A model generated the notes under the pieces. It was not told the origin of the DNA, did not search any database, and saw only the letters and a program-made list of their open reading frames with translations. 64,000 bases of DNA, taken from assembly GCF_035222485.1 (NCBI RefSeq), contig NC_085922.1, positions 3,425,001 through 3,489,000 on the forward strand, written 5' to 3'. The DNA is from Podospora pseudoanserina (lineage: Eukaryota > Ascomycota > Sordariomycetes > Sordariales > Podosporaceae). The position numbers and the translations under genes were made by a program. This document shows, piece by piece, positions 46,233-57,243 of the stretch. Numbering within the stretch: the stretch's first letter is position 1; the number at the start of each line of letters is the position of its first letter.

Positions 46233-46966
46233 GATGGACGGACGAGGCTTTACACGGCGGCTGCAAGCGATAAGGGAGGTATGAAGGTTGGGACTGGATG
46301 AGAGAGGTAGATCGTGAAATAACAAATGTCAAGAAGGCTGCTGTTCAGGTTTCTGGTTTGACATCCGAACTAGTCAAGTTGTAGACCTTTTATCCTCATC
46401 AACATCCCAGTCTCCGTCCATATTTAGGACTCTTAACCCTCGATATAGCCTCATCTTTCGACATCATGTGGACGCTGGTCTTCATACAGCGCGACGTCGT
46501 AGTCTCGGGCCAACGCGAGCCTAGCGCCAGTATCGGTTGGTTTTATAATCAGGCTCGAGGGTCGCGGCAAGGCTCATTCTCGATAATAAGGGGTAAGGAA
46601 CCAGACGAATGTGATCCTAAAATATCATTCTGGGCGGAACGGCCTGCCCATCTGCTAGCAGATGGAACAAGGCAGGGTTCGCTTGATGCCCGGCCGAACG
46701 GGGCTGTCAAACCTATACAGTGACAGCTGCACTGTGCCGCATTGCGGGCGGCTAAACTTCCTCTTCAACGCCTGCCAACAGCTTCAACCTGCCAACAACT
46801 TCAACCTACCAACAGCTTCAACCCACCAACAGCTTCAACCTAGCAACATCTTCAACCTGCCAACATCTAAAATCCTTACTCCGTTGTCTCTTCACGTTCC
46901 GCTCACTGTCCTTCCTCATTGACTACAAATTCCCCTCGCATCAGATCTCCAACAATTTCATCCAAA
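46233..46966. other. Divergent promoter region with a 17-bp tandem repeat
   Basis: About 730 bp between divergent starts; the repeat is described separately. No other gene seen. Confidence 0.4.
46776..46868. repeat. 17-bp minisatellite, five and a half copies
   Basis: Units CAACAGCTTCAACCTGC with 0-3 changes each, at 46776, 46793, 46810, 46827, 46844 and a partial at 46861. It is about 100 bp upstream of the start at 46967, so probably in its 5' leader. Confidence 0.85.
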
Positions 46967-47554
46967 ATGTCTAACCTTGCGCGTGCCATTTCCAAGGTCT
47001 TCCGCCGGGAGCCGAACAACGCAACCGCCGACACCACTGCCCCAACAGTGGCATGGCTCTTGGATCACCGAGATGAACGCAAGGGACAACCAGCACACAG
47101 CAAAGGCAAGACCCCCACAGCATCCCTGTACCGCATGTACGAGTATCTGGTCACCGGGTACATCACCGGCCTGCGATCTGAAATCGAGTACTTCTATAAC
47201 CAACCATCGTGGGCTGTTTCCGACATCCCGGACCCTATCGACCCAGACCCGGAGCGGTACGCCATCCTCGCTGTCTTGCCATCATATCTAGTAACGGCAT
47301 TCAACCGTCTAATTGAGCGCGGACTGCCGCGCGGCAGTCCCGCTATTATCACTGGCGCCGCAGCGGAGAATGCGTTGAAAGCCCGGGAGATTGTCCTGGA
47401 AACGGAACCGGCCTGGGTGGCAAAGGTGCCGGCGTTGCGGCAGACTTTGATTATACCAGATAAGTCCGGTAAGCAGCCGGGGGAGGAGAGCAGGAGCAAG
47501 CGATTTTTGGACATGAATATCATTGCGGAGGAGCCTCACGTACTTTTTGTATAA
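46967..47554 (+). CDS. Hypothetical fungal protein, 195 residues
   Basis: Single exon. ATG in a CCAAAATG context; MSNLARAISKVFRRE start is basic. PTVAWLLDHRDERKG, YRMYEYLVTGYITGLRSEIEYFY, and YAILAVLPSYLVTAFNRLIERGLPRGSPA suggest a compact alpha-rich protein; no signal peptide or membrane helix. It is tail-to-tail with the phosphoesterase, 59 bp apart. Family not recognised. Confidence 0.6.
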   Translation: MSNLARAISKVFRREPNNATADTTAPTVAWLLDHRDERKGQPAHSKGKTPTASLYRMYEYLVTGYITGLRSEIEYFYNQPSWAVSDIPDPIDPDPERYAILAVLPSYLVTAFNRLIERGLPRGSPAIITGAAAENALKAREIVLETEPAWVAKVPALRQTLIIPDKSGKQPGEESRSKRFLDMNIIAEEPHVLFV

Positions 47555-47613
47555 AAGTAGTACATAGATACCCCCCGTGTCGTTTCTTCGCCCGTCTATA
47601 TGTACATACAATG

Positions 47614-48519
47614 CTATATCATCACCTTGACCGGTCGCCTTCGCTCGTCATCCCGTAGGCCGCCTACCATCGCTGCATTAACAAGCAGGTGTTTCGCCTC
47701 GGCAGCAGTGCCGAAAAGTGTGAGTAAAAACGCCTTCAGCGTCCATAAAAGATTCCAGAACCCACCGCCGGTAATTACAGTATCTTCATATGCTCTCTGC
47801 AACCCATCAAACTGCAGCCACTCCGTACCCGCACCCTCATGAACATGTCCAAACACATGCAACTTGGGGCGAACTCGCCATAGTTCCCGCAGCAGGTAGT
47901 CACAACCTAGTCTTTGCAGATCGAGATGTGCACGCGGAGGCCCATGGGTAATCAGTATATCGACACCTTTTGGTGTCGCTCCCGTCCAGACGTCTTTGCT
48001 GCGGGGATACTGGAAGGCCCAGTTCCCATGGCGAGGGGAGCGAGGACTGCCGTAAACGCGTAGTTGGCGACCGTTGGCGCAGGTAACGGTCGCCTCACTG
48101 TTCTCGAGATAGATGATATCGCCCCAGTTGATCATCTTGCCAGCCGCCTTTCCTGCATTGAAGTTATCGCCGCGATGGCCTGTATAGGATTCGTCGAGGA
48201 GTAAGTCATGGTTTCCTGCAACGACGATCTTGACAGGGTGTGACTGGGCGCGCAGCCATGTAACTGCAGTCTGCAGTTCCTGTAAGGATCCCGACTGCGT
48301 AAGGTCGCCGGCGTGGATGAGGATGTCACCGTCCGGCAGCGCGGGTTGACTGTTGTGGGTGTCGGAAATACAAACAACTGAGACGGGGTGTATCGGTTGT
48401 ATGGGAATAATTTGTCTCCACGTGTAGAGCTTGTGCGCGAGGAAAATGCATGGCTGTTGAACAAATCGCTGCCAGGCGCTGGGACGTGGCCGGTTGAGCA
48501 GCGCATCGAGACCTGACAT
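47614..48519 (-). CDS. Calcineurin-like metallophosphoesterase
   Basis: 301 residues from ATG 48519 (MSGLDALLNRPRPS); an in-frame ATG at 48780 would add 87 residues of poor conservation. All motifs of the fold are present: CISDTHN (DxH), LIHAGDLTQ (GD), VVAGNHD (GNHD/E), ITHGPPR (the H between strands) and HVFGHVHEGAG (GHxH). A C-terminal hydrophobic stretch (WNLLWTLKAFLLTLFG) may be a membrane-associated helix. Members of this fungal group act on unknown phosphoesters. Metal-binding residues appear complete, so the enzyme is probably active. Confidence 0.9.
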   Translation of the reverse strand: MSGLDALLNRPRPSAWQRFVQQPCIFLAHKLYTWRQIIPIQPIHPVSVVCISDTHNSQPALPDGDILIHAGDLTQSGSLQELQTAVTWLRAQSHPVKIVVAGNHDLLLDESYTGHRGDNFNAGKAAGKMINWGDIIYLENSEATVTCANGRQLRVYGSPRSPRHGNWAFQYPRSKDVWTGATPKGVDILITHGPPRAHLDLQRLGCDYLLRELWRVRPKLHVFGHVHEGAGTEWLQFDGLQRAYEDTVITGGGFWNLLWTLKAFLLTLFGTAAEAKHLLVNAAMVGGLRDDERRRPVKVMI

Positions 48520-49719
48520 GAGGGAAAGTGGAGACCCGCTCGCTGGGAATTGCGATGTGGCTTGAGGGAGTCGTCGCGGGAAGACTAAGGTAGAGAAATT
48601 CTGAATGTAAACCGAATATTCCCTCGCAAGGCACCAGAAAACTGGGGGAAAATGGCTGGGATATACAGCAGACCCAAAGCACTCTGATTGAAACGAACCT
48701 GGAATAGCATTTTGGTTTGTTGTGATAGTGGACAGCGCACGGGCCACTACCAACCGCGCCGTGCCTTCCAGTGATGGCATATGGAGGTGGCTGTGTTATA
48801 GGATAGGGCCAACAGCCTGGTTGTATGTTTCGAGGCTGCAGAATACACAGTGCAAAGAGTTTTCAGGTACTCCGCCTCAATATCAGGGCCACCGATGGGC
48901 GGTCTGGTCAGCGCGTCCAAAGTCCGCCTGAAGTAATCAGCCCCTCGCCTTGAAATACTGCCTGTCCCGATCAGAAAGTCGCACATGTACCATCTGGCTG
49001 CATCGCTCCTCCTGAAAAAGGATCGAGCGTCCCGCCTCAGCCTTGACAAAGCTTTTTGCCATCTCGCAGGAGGTCCGTAACCCATTCGACCAACTTTTAA
49101 GACTTGGCTTCCGGCTTCTTCAGTAGTCTCATTATTGCCTGTCCCGAATTGTGGTTCCGAGGAAAGAGAAGGGTCCCCAGCCGGTGACGGGAAAGTTGAT
49201 TGGGCATCCAAAGGCAGATGTTACACTGGTGACGTTTCTGGATGAGCATCGGACCAGCTCAAGGAATATCTAGTTGACAGTCTGGCACGAGTTATGAGGA
49301 AGAATCAATGTCTCGTGGTTATGGAGGCCCCTTAACGGTAGTTCTTTGATCGATGAAGATTGCTTCCGCCAGCGTGAGGTACATGTAAAGTGGCGAGCTC
49401 AAGGTTCAGCTTCACAGGATCTACGTAAGAACGAACATGGTCACTTTGCCTCTCGAAAAGACTTTTGAAAGTCAGTTTTGAGTGAGAAATCACCGATGTT
49501 GTATTGAGATGTAATCGAGTTGAAAACTCTCTTCTCTAGAATCCGTGAAGACCTCTTATGCCAAAGAAGCTCAACGCTCAATCCGAATCCGAATCAGGCG
49601 CAGGGTGATTTTCGTCTGTCCATTTGTCCACTGCCGATAAAAGCCTCCGGATATCCGAGCGCCTAGTAGCCCAAGAAGTGACAAGACGCACAAACCGTCC
49701 GTTACTGTCAATCAGAAAA
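48520..49719. other. Intergenic with one doubtful frame
   Basis: About 1.2 kb. A minus-strand frame from about 48747 to 49211 reads as plausible protein but has no ATG until its middle and overlaps the longer form of the phosphoesterase. Not called. Confidence 0.4.
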
Positions 49720-50301
49720 TCAAAGCTCTTTTGAGGTGCTCAACGAGCGGTTGCTCAAACTCAACACACACTTGGTTGGTCTCCAACTACTTCCATAGCT
49801 CCCAATCGTAAAGCATATTGCTGAAATGTTCTGCCATCTCATGCGCGTTACCATTAGCGACTTTCGCGAGTTGTAGAAAGAGTCGATCGCCGAAAGGCCG
49901 ATCTCTGAAGAGGACTTCGAATTGGGCCTCCAAGATCCTGTTGTTGGCAACAAGCATTCCACGTTGCTTCATTTCGTAAGAAAAAATTTCCCCAAAGGCA
50001 GGATCCTTGAACACTATAGCTTCACCCATTAGGCGATCCAAAAGACATCCATTGGGCGAAAGATGCCCTCCAGTGTCATGTCGTTCTGCTTGGATACCAA
50101 TGCAAACCCGAGACGTGTACCATCCATGATCAAGAGGAGACCGAGTTTCTTGGCGTCTAGACAGAAAAAGCTGGCATTGTGATTGTGCTGGATCGGTTGA
50201 TCCCTGGTGGTTCGGCATGAGAGCCCCTCGAAACCTCTGGATGTGCTCCATCGCCGTAGTCGTTGAGGAACGTGCTGTGCTGTTCTTCTCGCGGGCACCA
50301 T
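49720..50301 (-). pseudogene. Possible decayed gene of unknown family
   Basis: Minus strand. From ATG 50301 a frame (MVPARRTAQHVPQ ... LGLLLIMDGTRLGFALVSK) ends near 50029, and a second frame continues with GEAIVFKDPAFGEIFSYEMKQRG and RDRPFGDRLFLQLAKVANG to about 49787. The protein-like look of both suggests one old gene with a frame change at about 50040. I do not recognise it and an intron cannot be fully ruled out. Confidence 0.35.
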
Positions 50302-50607
50302 TTCATAATTGCTGTTGATCGTGGGAATATGCCGGACTGATCACGAAGGGATGAGTTGGTGGAAAGGTAGATGGTTAAAGGGCAGAATGAAAGTAGTAAC
50401 TAATTAAATAGGTAAGGTAGCTGGATCAAGCTACATCTGGCAGGTATTTAGATTTGCAGTAGGCCCACAGAACGGGGACCTTGCAAAATCTGATAATCTT
50501 GATTACTCCTTCCCCTTCCTCTTATCCTAGTTAGGTATATTACAAATCGGCCAGACGCCTGAACGCCAAATTTTGATGTCACGTCATGTCGAGCCTGGCT
50601 CAATGGT
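50302..50607. other. Intergenic
   Basis: About 300 bp, nothing seen. Confidence 0.4.
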
Positions 50608-52678
50608 TTATTCCGCCCCGACAGCAATGCCCTGGTCAACCTCCCCACCCTTGTCCATCGGCGACAGGTTCGCCTTCGCAGGTCCAGTCACACAGATGCC
50701 CTCCTTGGAGAAGCGACTGCCATGCACCGGGCAGTCAAAGCTCTTCTCAGCAGAGTTCCAGCAAACTACACCCTTGAGGTGAGGGCAGAGAGCACTGTAC
50801 GTATGCACCTGACCGTTCTCGTCCTTGTAGACAGCCATGGGCTTCTTGGTTTTCTAATGCTCTGTTAGTCACCGGACTTACACTTTACAAAGTCTGACTA
50901 AACTTACCGGATTCAACACACCGCCGCAGCCAGGCGCGAGATCCTCAATATCGGTGATGTCGCTCTGCAGAAAGCGCTTGTACTGGGCATTGATCTGCAA
51001 GTCGTGCGAGATCAAGCTCGGCAAGCTCTTGAGGATACTCGCGAGCCGGTTCGGCGCATACAGCGTGGCCCAATCGTTGGTGACTGTGTTGCCCTCGATC
51101 TCGTCCGCAATGAGCTTCCCAGCAAGCGTCCCGTGTGTCAGTCCATCGCCAGAGTCTCCCGTCACGATGTAAATCTTATCACAGCCCTGATTCTTGCCGA
51201 TGAATCCCAAGAAGTCGACTGGCTCAAAGATCTGCCCGCTCCACTGGTAATCAATCTTACCAGCCTGAGGAAACCGCTCACGAGTCCACTGCTCCAGCTC
51301 AGCATACCGCGGTGTTGTCTCCTCCTGGCCAACTTTGTGATCGCAGCCGCCAACAACCAAGTAGTCATCCTTGTCGTCGCAAGCTGTCAAGCGTACGTAC
51401 TTGTACTCCTCGGCATTGTCATACAGTAGGCAGTCCTCGATGCTGCCTTTGGGTACGCGGATGGCAATGCAGTAACTCCGGTAGAACTCCAACTCGGTAA
51501 TGACCGACAGCTTCTGCAGCGGCACGCACGTCGCCTCCACGGCATTCTCGGCCTTCACCGTGTGCCCATTCTCCGTCTGAATCTCGACCCTCTTGTGGCC
51601 GAGGCCAAGAACTTCGACACCCTTTTCCGCGACCGACATGACCCGAGTGCGGGTGTAGCACTGGAAATTGGGCTGCTGCTTCAGCCAGTTGAGCACACCA
51701 ACGAGATACTGGGTTGGATGAAAGGTCGCCTGATTGTCAACCACCATACCACCTCGCTGGTCGATGTTGCCACTCCAACCTTTGACCTTCAGATTGGGCT
51801 GTTTTTCGGGCCAGATTGGTTAGCAAATATTCGAATCATGTTTCCACTTGAAGACATTATAATCAACTCACATCAAACCTGGTGTGCATGCCGATCTTCT
51901 TCTGCATTTCGGTCTCCTGTTTCAGCTCATCGATCTCCTGGTCATGCTTCTCATGCCCAACAGGAAACTGGCTAATGTCGTAAGCAGGCAAACGACGGTA
52001 TTCACACTCAATCCCAAGCTCTTGGGCGATCTGCCCAATCCTGTCCCTCGCCCAGGCATGACTCTCGGCGGCAATCTTGGCACCACCCTCCCCGTGCTTC
52101 TTTGCAATCTCAACGAAACCATCGTCCAAGTCGTTGGTCAGATGGCCGGATGTGCGACCTGTCTCACCAGAAAGCACATCACGTGCCTCAAGCATGACAA
52201 CATTCTTGCCGCGGCGGACGAGCTCGTAGGCGGTCGTGATGCCAGAGATGCCGGCACCGATGACGGCTACATCTGTCTCGAGATTGCGGTCGAGGGTGTG
52301 AAACTTGGGGTATTGATCGTAGGGGACCTTGTGGACCCAAACCGAGTCGGCGGCCCCCGAGGTCTGCATCGTGTGCTGAGGGTTTGAACTGGCAATAGTG
52401 GCCATGGTTGCGGCGAGGGGAAACTTGTTGACTTGAGAGTAGCGAGGGAAGAATTGGAGTCTTGGTGAGGTGTTGCGGGAGGAGGATGGGGAGGTATTTG
52501 TTCGAGATGAAACAGCTGTGTGCATATAGGCGGTTGCGAAGGGTGCTGTTAATGGTCTGGTGACGTCACCACATACGGGAAATGACAGGCGCGAAGCTGT
52601 TGGTTGTTTAGCTATGAAATTTCTTTGAATGGCCCTAGCCGTCGTTCGGGTGGAAAGAGAAAGGGTTGAGAGTGCCAT
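50608..52678 (-). CDS. FAD-dependent oxidoreductase fused to a Rieske [2Fe-2S] domain
   Basis: Exons 52678-51872, 51798-50908 and 50853-50608 give 647 residues. The N-terminus is Arg/Ser/Thr rich (TRTTARAIQRNFIAKQ), like a mitochondrial presequence. The DAO-type fold follows at about residue 135: DVAVIGAGISGITTAYEL (GxGxxG), EARDVLSGETGRTSGHLT, and near the end of it YIVTGDSGDGLTHGTLAGKL. The last exon holds the Rieske ligands: CPHLKGVVCW and CPVHGSRF, 17-18 residues apart. This fusion resembles bacterial YhfW-type oxidoreductases, in which the Rieske domain feeds or takes electrons from FAD; substrate unknown. All three ends are phase 0. An upstream TTG-led frame was not used. Confidence 0.9.
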
Positions 52679-53584
52679 CTTTGCCGGTTGCAATTGGGGT
52701 AATGAGCAGACTATAAGTGCGACTTGAGGACCGGAAAGGATGCTATGGCTGCCTGGGCAAGATGGGAAGATCAGGAAGTTTCCTACACGGCTTGGGAACA
52801 CAAATTGTCTCATTGGCAGGCATGAGAGAGTTGTTACAGGTTCTCTTAACATTGGTGGTGGTCATGAGGGTTCGATGTGCAAGGTGTATGACGACACCAC
52901 TTCTTCGGGGCGGAGGAAATCACCCGGCTGCCGGGACCTGCAGATGCGGATAAAAGTGGGGGCTGCGAGGTTAAGCTTGGCACACCACCTCACCATTCTT
53001 GACCTTTGGTTGCACCGCCAAGCATCGCCAACCTGGCCGTCGTCGGGGTTGATCCTGCCCGGTTCCTGCCGGTTTTTTGGTGGTGTTTTGGCCACTCGGT
53101 GGCCTAATATTTGGCCGTGCCAGCTATGCATCCCTGTCCACACGTTTGCGGTCTCAATTTGGGGGTCGCAGATGTTGAGTCCCAGCCCCATAGATCGCCC
53201 CTTATTCAGTATCCAAACTGGGTTATAAGTCTCGCCATTGCTACCTACAACCTCTACCAACGAGATTGTTGTTAGTGCGGCCAGGGCTATTTGCACCAAA
53301 AGACCCCTGTCACGCTAACAACAATAACCGTGGCAGAGGTGTAGAACCAACAGCCGCCACGGCAAGCGAAACGAGCCAATGATACCGTGAACATCACTGC
53401 CGCCATCAGCTTGCACCGCCTACCAGCATGAAGTGGATTAAGCGGTTACACACAGGGGTGCGAAGATCGCATTCTTCTCGACTGCGCCGCTTCGCCTGAG
53501 CCTTACAAGGTACGACTCTTTTCCAGTTTTCTTCCTCGGTCCTGTTCTTGTTCAACATCACACGGCAGAGACCGTCCTGTAAGG
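52679..53584. other. Intergenic with a MITE copy
   Basis: About 900 bp between divergent starts. Apart from the inverted-repeat element at 53266 no feature was recognised. Confidence 0.4.
53266..53324 (-). mobile_element. Short inverted-repeat element (MITE-like), copy 2
   Basis: 59 bp; 21-bp arms starting TTGTTGTTAG and ending CTAACAACAA. On the minus strand it aligns with copy 1 (37793-37860): shared GCGTGACAGGG, then TTTTGGTG, then the CGCACTAACAA arm. The core is about 9 bp shorter. Confidence 0.65.
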
Positions 53585-54577
53585 ATGGCATCCTTCACAT
53601 TCCTCCTATTCTTCCTCGCGATACTCACAAACCACCGCGTGCTCTCGCAGCAAGCTGTCAGCAAATGCTTCTACCCCAACGGCGACGAAGCCCCCGGCGA
53701 CTTCCCGTGCAACCAAGACGCGAATGGCGCGTCAGTCTGCTGCAATGGCGATAAAGGGTACACATGCATGACAAACAAATACTGCCGTGGCCCAAGACAG
53801 GAACTCGTCAGGGGCTCATGCACCGATTCATCCTTTCCTTCCGCCGACTGCCCGAAACCATGCGGAAACGGAACCCCGGGCGACATCGTCTCCTGCTCCA
53901 ACGTCACCAATACCGACACTGTCTTCTGCTGCCCAGGAGACGCCGGCTGTTGCGACAGTGGGAACGGCCAGTTTGACGTCTTTCCCTCGCGGCCAAAAGT
54001 CTGGGCGGAGTGGTCAAAGTCTTCGAAGAAGTTCGTCGTTTTGGAGGCCCTTGCCACATCAACGACAAGCAGGTCTTCGTCAACGCGGGTTTCGACATCG
54101 ACAACAGCAATCGAGACAGTCTCGGACACAAAGACAGACTCTACATCAAACCGGGAAACTGCCTCCCCATCCCCATCTTCAACGCCCGACTTTTCCGTCC
54201 CACCCGAATCCAACACCTCGCCTTCACCAGTCCCGCCAGCATCAGAAGGTCTCACCACCGGCGCCAAAGCCGGTATTGCTGTTGGAGCTGTGGCCGGTAC
54301 GATACTGCTCATCGCGGTGGTGTTTATGGCTTACAAGCTCAAAAAGTACAAGCAAGGGCAGGGCGGCAGTTATGAGCATCACACACCGCAGAGCAACTGG
54401 AGCACTGCTGTCACCGAGGTAAACGGCAACAACGGTACCGGCTACGTCTACGGGACTGCGCCAAAGGAGCTGCCTTCTGCGTGGGAGAGGACGGTGAATG
54501 CGCAGGAGATGGACGACGGTACGAATCAGAGGTACAACAACCGACCGGCGGAGATGGACGGGCAGGGGTATAGGTAA
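53585..54577 (+). CDS. Secreted Cys-rich, single-pass membrane protein
   Basis: Single exon, 330 residues. Signal peptide (FTFLLFFLAILTNHRVLS). The ectodomain starts with a Cys-rich module (CFYPNGDEAPGDFPC, VCCNGDKGYTC, CRGPRQELVRGSC, FCCPGDAGCC) found in many fungal surface proteins. A Ser/Thr-rich stalk follows, then a membrane helix (AGIAVGAVAGTILLIAVVFMAY) and a tail with KLKKYKQG stop-transfer. The tail is Gly/Asn/Tyr-rich. The layout resembles wall-stress sensors (Mid2/Wsc-like), but the Cys module is not a WSC domain, so the sensor role is a guess. Confidence 0.82.
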   Translation: MASFTFLLFFLAILTNHRVLSQQAVSKCFYPNGDEAPGDFPCNQDANGASVCCNGDKGYTCMTNKYCRGPRQELVRGSCTDSSFPSADCPKPCGNGTPGDIVSCSNVTNTDTVFCCPGDAGCCDSGNGQFDVFPSRPKVWAEWSKSSKKFVVLEALATSTTSRSSSTRVSTSTTAIETVSDTKTDSTSNRETASPSPSSTPDFSVPPESNTSPSPVPPASEGLTTGAKAGIAVGAVAGTILLIAVVFMAYKLKKYKQGQGGSYEHHTPQSNWSTAVTEVNGNNGTGYVYGTAPKELPSAWERTVNAQEMDDGTNQRYNNRPAEMDGQGYR

Positions 54578-54950
54578 TTTATTCAGAATTGATACTGTGG
54601 GAACGGGTGAGAAGCCTGGTGCTTGCTACATTATGGAGTGTAATCGTGTGCAGATAGAATTGAGGTAGTAGATAGATTGTAGATGTAATATCTCCTTGAT
54701 GAATGATGGATGATAAACGCAGAATATCTATGTTATGAAATACCCTCAGCAAAACGCCCCGAAGCCGGATATCCAAACCAGTCCTACGCATGTGATCCCA
54801 TCTCCGCCCCCCAAAAGAAAACCCAAATATAAAAATCACCTGTCCAGATACCCATTAAGACAATCAATGATTTCAAAACACAAAGCAAAAAAGCCCGTCA
54901 TATCCGTAACGCAAAGACCACAACGCTGGCCCTTTGAAGAGCCCCGTAAT
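54578..54950. other. Convergent 3' region
   Basis: About 370 bp between two tail-to-tail genes; AT-rich, no gene seen. Confidence 0.45.
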
Positions 54951-56540
54951 TCAAGACGAGTACCCCGTCGCGCCCAAAACCTCAACCTTCCTCGCAAACC
55001 TAACCTCCACCCGCTCCTTCACCACCTCCAGTCCCAACTTGACCACAAGCGTATACCCCCTCTGGATATTAAACGTCGTGAAATCCGGAACCAGATCCCC
55101 CTGGCCCCCCCAACTCCATGTCCCGCCTCGATACTGCTCAATTGAATACCTCTTCCCGCAAATCTCAAGCCACTTCATACTGAACCTTATCCCCAGCGAA
55201 GCGCCCAAATCCATCATTTTCCCACTGTCGGAATACGCCGGTGGCGGTGCGTCTTCAGTTTGAGGCAGTTGTTGCTCGTACCGGGTCTCTTCGCTGATAA
55301 AAGGGATTTCAATCCCGTTTCCATCACCACCCGGCAAGCCCAGAGAGGGCGTACTAAGTTCAAGTCTGGCAATGTCGGTTTCCTTCGTCATGTCATGCTT
55401 ATCGAGCACGCTCCCCTTCGCCGAAACAGACGTGGTGGCCTTGATCTTGATTTTGAGGCTGACGAGACGGATTTTGATGTCGTTTTCTGAGGCGGCGTGC
55501 GGTTGCTCATGGGAAGGCCGTGCTGCTCGGATAGTAGAGCTCTCACCTTGCTCATAACCCGGAAGTCTCTCTCCTTCCGCTTCTTCCGTCTTCGTCACCT
55601 TCCCCTTGTTTTTCTCCTCGGGGTGTCTCTCATCCTCCTCCTCACTGTTATCCCCCAACCCAGCAGTAAGCTCATGCAACTTCCACACCCCGACCTTCAA
55701 CCCCCCAAGCAGCTCCCCCAACTGTATCCCCGCGGGTAAATCAACCAAAACCCTGAACCCCAACCTCGGCACTCTCGAACTCCTCACCATCTTGAGCATC
55801 TTCTCCTTAACACTCAGCTTATCCCCCTCCCGTCCAGCCAGCAACCGCTGCGATCGTATCACTTGATTCGCCGACCAAAACCTGAGCATCTTCACCGTCT
55901 GCACACCCGCCAACGGCATCGAGTACACCGCCACCGGCAACCTAGACTTGGCCACATGCTTAACATTACTATTGTGAAACGGCGCCTTGTCATATAAAAA
56001 CGCCTCGAGCCAATACTCCACCCACGTCGCCTGCTTGCTCGATCCACGCCCTTGGTGCGACATCACCGAGCAGGGCAGGGGAATTTGCGGAGTCTGAAGT
56101 GGGACAAACGCCATTTCTGGATCCTGCTTGTTGCGCGCCCACCAGCCGTCCTCCTTTGTCGCGTTTGCCAACTTCGGGTTGAGGCAATGGGGAGGGATCT
56201 GCACCTGGAAATTCCACGCTTGCCCTTCAGGGCTGTTTGGGGGAATATGCACCGGGCTTCCGTTGATGCATGTTACTTGCTGGCGAGGGAAGAGGGTGTA
56301 TTCTGTGTTGTAGTGGTGCGTTGTTTGGCTTTCGCCCGAACCGGTGGTCTTCTCGATGCGTGCGACGGACCGGCCGTGGAGGAAGAGGATGAGCCATACT
56401 TCTGGGCGGACAATGTGCTCTTGTCTTCGGATCTGACCCGTGATTTTTTCGCCGGGGAAGAAGACGGTTCTGTTCGGGGTGGGCGCATGGAGGTGGATGG
56501 AGAGGTCTGGCGAGGCTTTTGCTTCGTTTGGACGGATCAT
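54951..56540 (-). CDS. Alpha-arrestin (ART-like trafficking adaptor)
   Basis: Single exon, 529 residues. The N-terminal arrestin fold begins LSIHLHAPTPNRTVFFPGEKITGQI, with PEVWLILFLHGRSVARI, and a second lobe including TWVEYWLEAFLYD. Acidic/Lys-rich linker (SEEEDERHPEEKNKGK), then LPGYE and PPPAYSDS. The PPAY and LPxY motifs are the kind that bind WW domains of Rsp5-type ubiquitin ligases, so it probably directs membrane proteins into endocytosis. No membrane helix. A permease of a type controlled by such adaptors lies 30 kb away, but nothing links them specifically. Confidence 0.85.
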   Translation of the reverse strand: MIRPNEAKASPDLSIHLHAPTPNRTVFFPGEKITGQIRRQEHIVRPEVWLILFLHGRSVARIEKTTGSGESQTTHHYNTEYTLFPRQQVTCINGSPVHIPPNSPEGQAWNFQVQIPPHCLNPKLANATKEDGWWARNKQDPEMAFVPLQTPQIPLPCSVMSHQGRGSSKQATWVEYWLEAFLYDKAPFHNSNVKHVAKSRLPVAVYSMPLAGVQTVKMLRFWSANQVIRSQRLLAGREGDKLSVKEKMLKMVRSSRVPRLGFRVLVDLPAGIQLGELLGGLKVGVWKLHELTAGLGDNSEEEDERHPEEKNKGKVTKTEEAEGERLPGYEQGESSTIRAARPSHEQPHAASENDIKIRLVSLKIKIKATTSVSAKGSVLDKHDMTKETDIARLELSTPSLGLPGGDGNGIEIPFISEETRYEQQLPQTEDAPPPAYSDSGKMMDLGASLGIRFSMKWLEICGKRYSIEQYRGGTWSWGGQGDLVPDFTTFNIQRGYTLVVKLGLEVVKERVEVRFARKVEVLGATGYSS

Positions 56541-57243
56541 AATAAAATATAACGCTGATGAAGAAAGATGCCGGTGTTAAAATTAATATAGACGGAAAGT
56601 AGGCGTGATGTTGTTATAAAGTTTAGGGCAGTCTCGGCAGTGCTTGTTTGAGGGTGTCATGTGGGTCGTGGCCATGGTCGGCTTCGCCACGTTCCGTTGC
56701 ACTGTCCGTATTCCTCGCGTTCGGTGAGGCTCACCCATGTCACCATAAGCTTTTTGCACTGCGACGCCGATCCGTCCTCCGTTTGACATCCGGGAATAGT
56801 GGGACTTTCCGGAGCCGGAGGGCGGCAACAGCCAGACGGACTGAAAACTCCGAACAACAGTGACTTGTTGTCCCAACCACGCGGTTCAATGCAGCCGCCC
56901 CCGGGAAATTGTTGTTGTGTGCCCCATCCACTATTGGCAGCAGCCCCGGTTTTGGTTAGCGTGCACAGCTGTAATGTCCGCTGACGAGCTGAACCCCTGG
57001 ATGACCCCCTGTTTATTGACTTACAGAGTCCAGACCGCGATAGATGCTTAGCCAAGCAATCCCTGTTTGAGAGACAACAGCAAACCGGTCTGAGGACTAT
57101 AAACACCATGGCCAGCCCCAATGCAAGCTGCTCTCTTCTCTCTCAGGCCAGGCAACTGTCATTCATTCTTTGAACCCAGGACACTTTCTGTCCGTTCCAC
57201 TCTTTCCCAGCCTGCCCCAGTCATTCATTGATACCACTTCACC
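56541..57243. other. Divergent promoter region
   Basis: About 700 bp. A TATA-like ACTATAAAC is at about 57097-57105, some 140 bp before the protease start. No gene. Confidence 0.45.

Noticed and set aside
48747-49211. Minus-strand frame of about 154 codons upstream of the phosphoesterase
   Set aside because: Protein-like in part (GYGPPARWQKALSRLRRDAR), but no ATG until the middle, no splice acceptor upstream, and overlap with the next gene's 5' part. Could be real but not supported.
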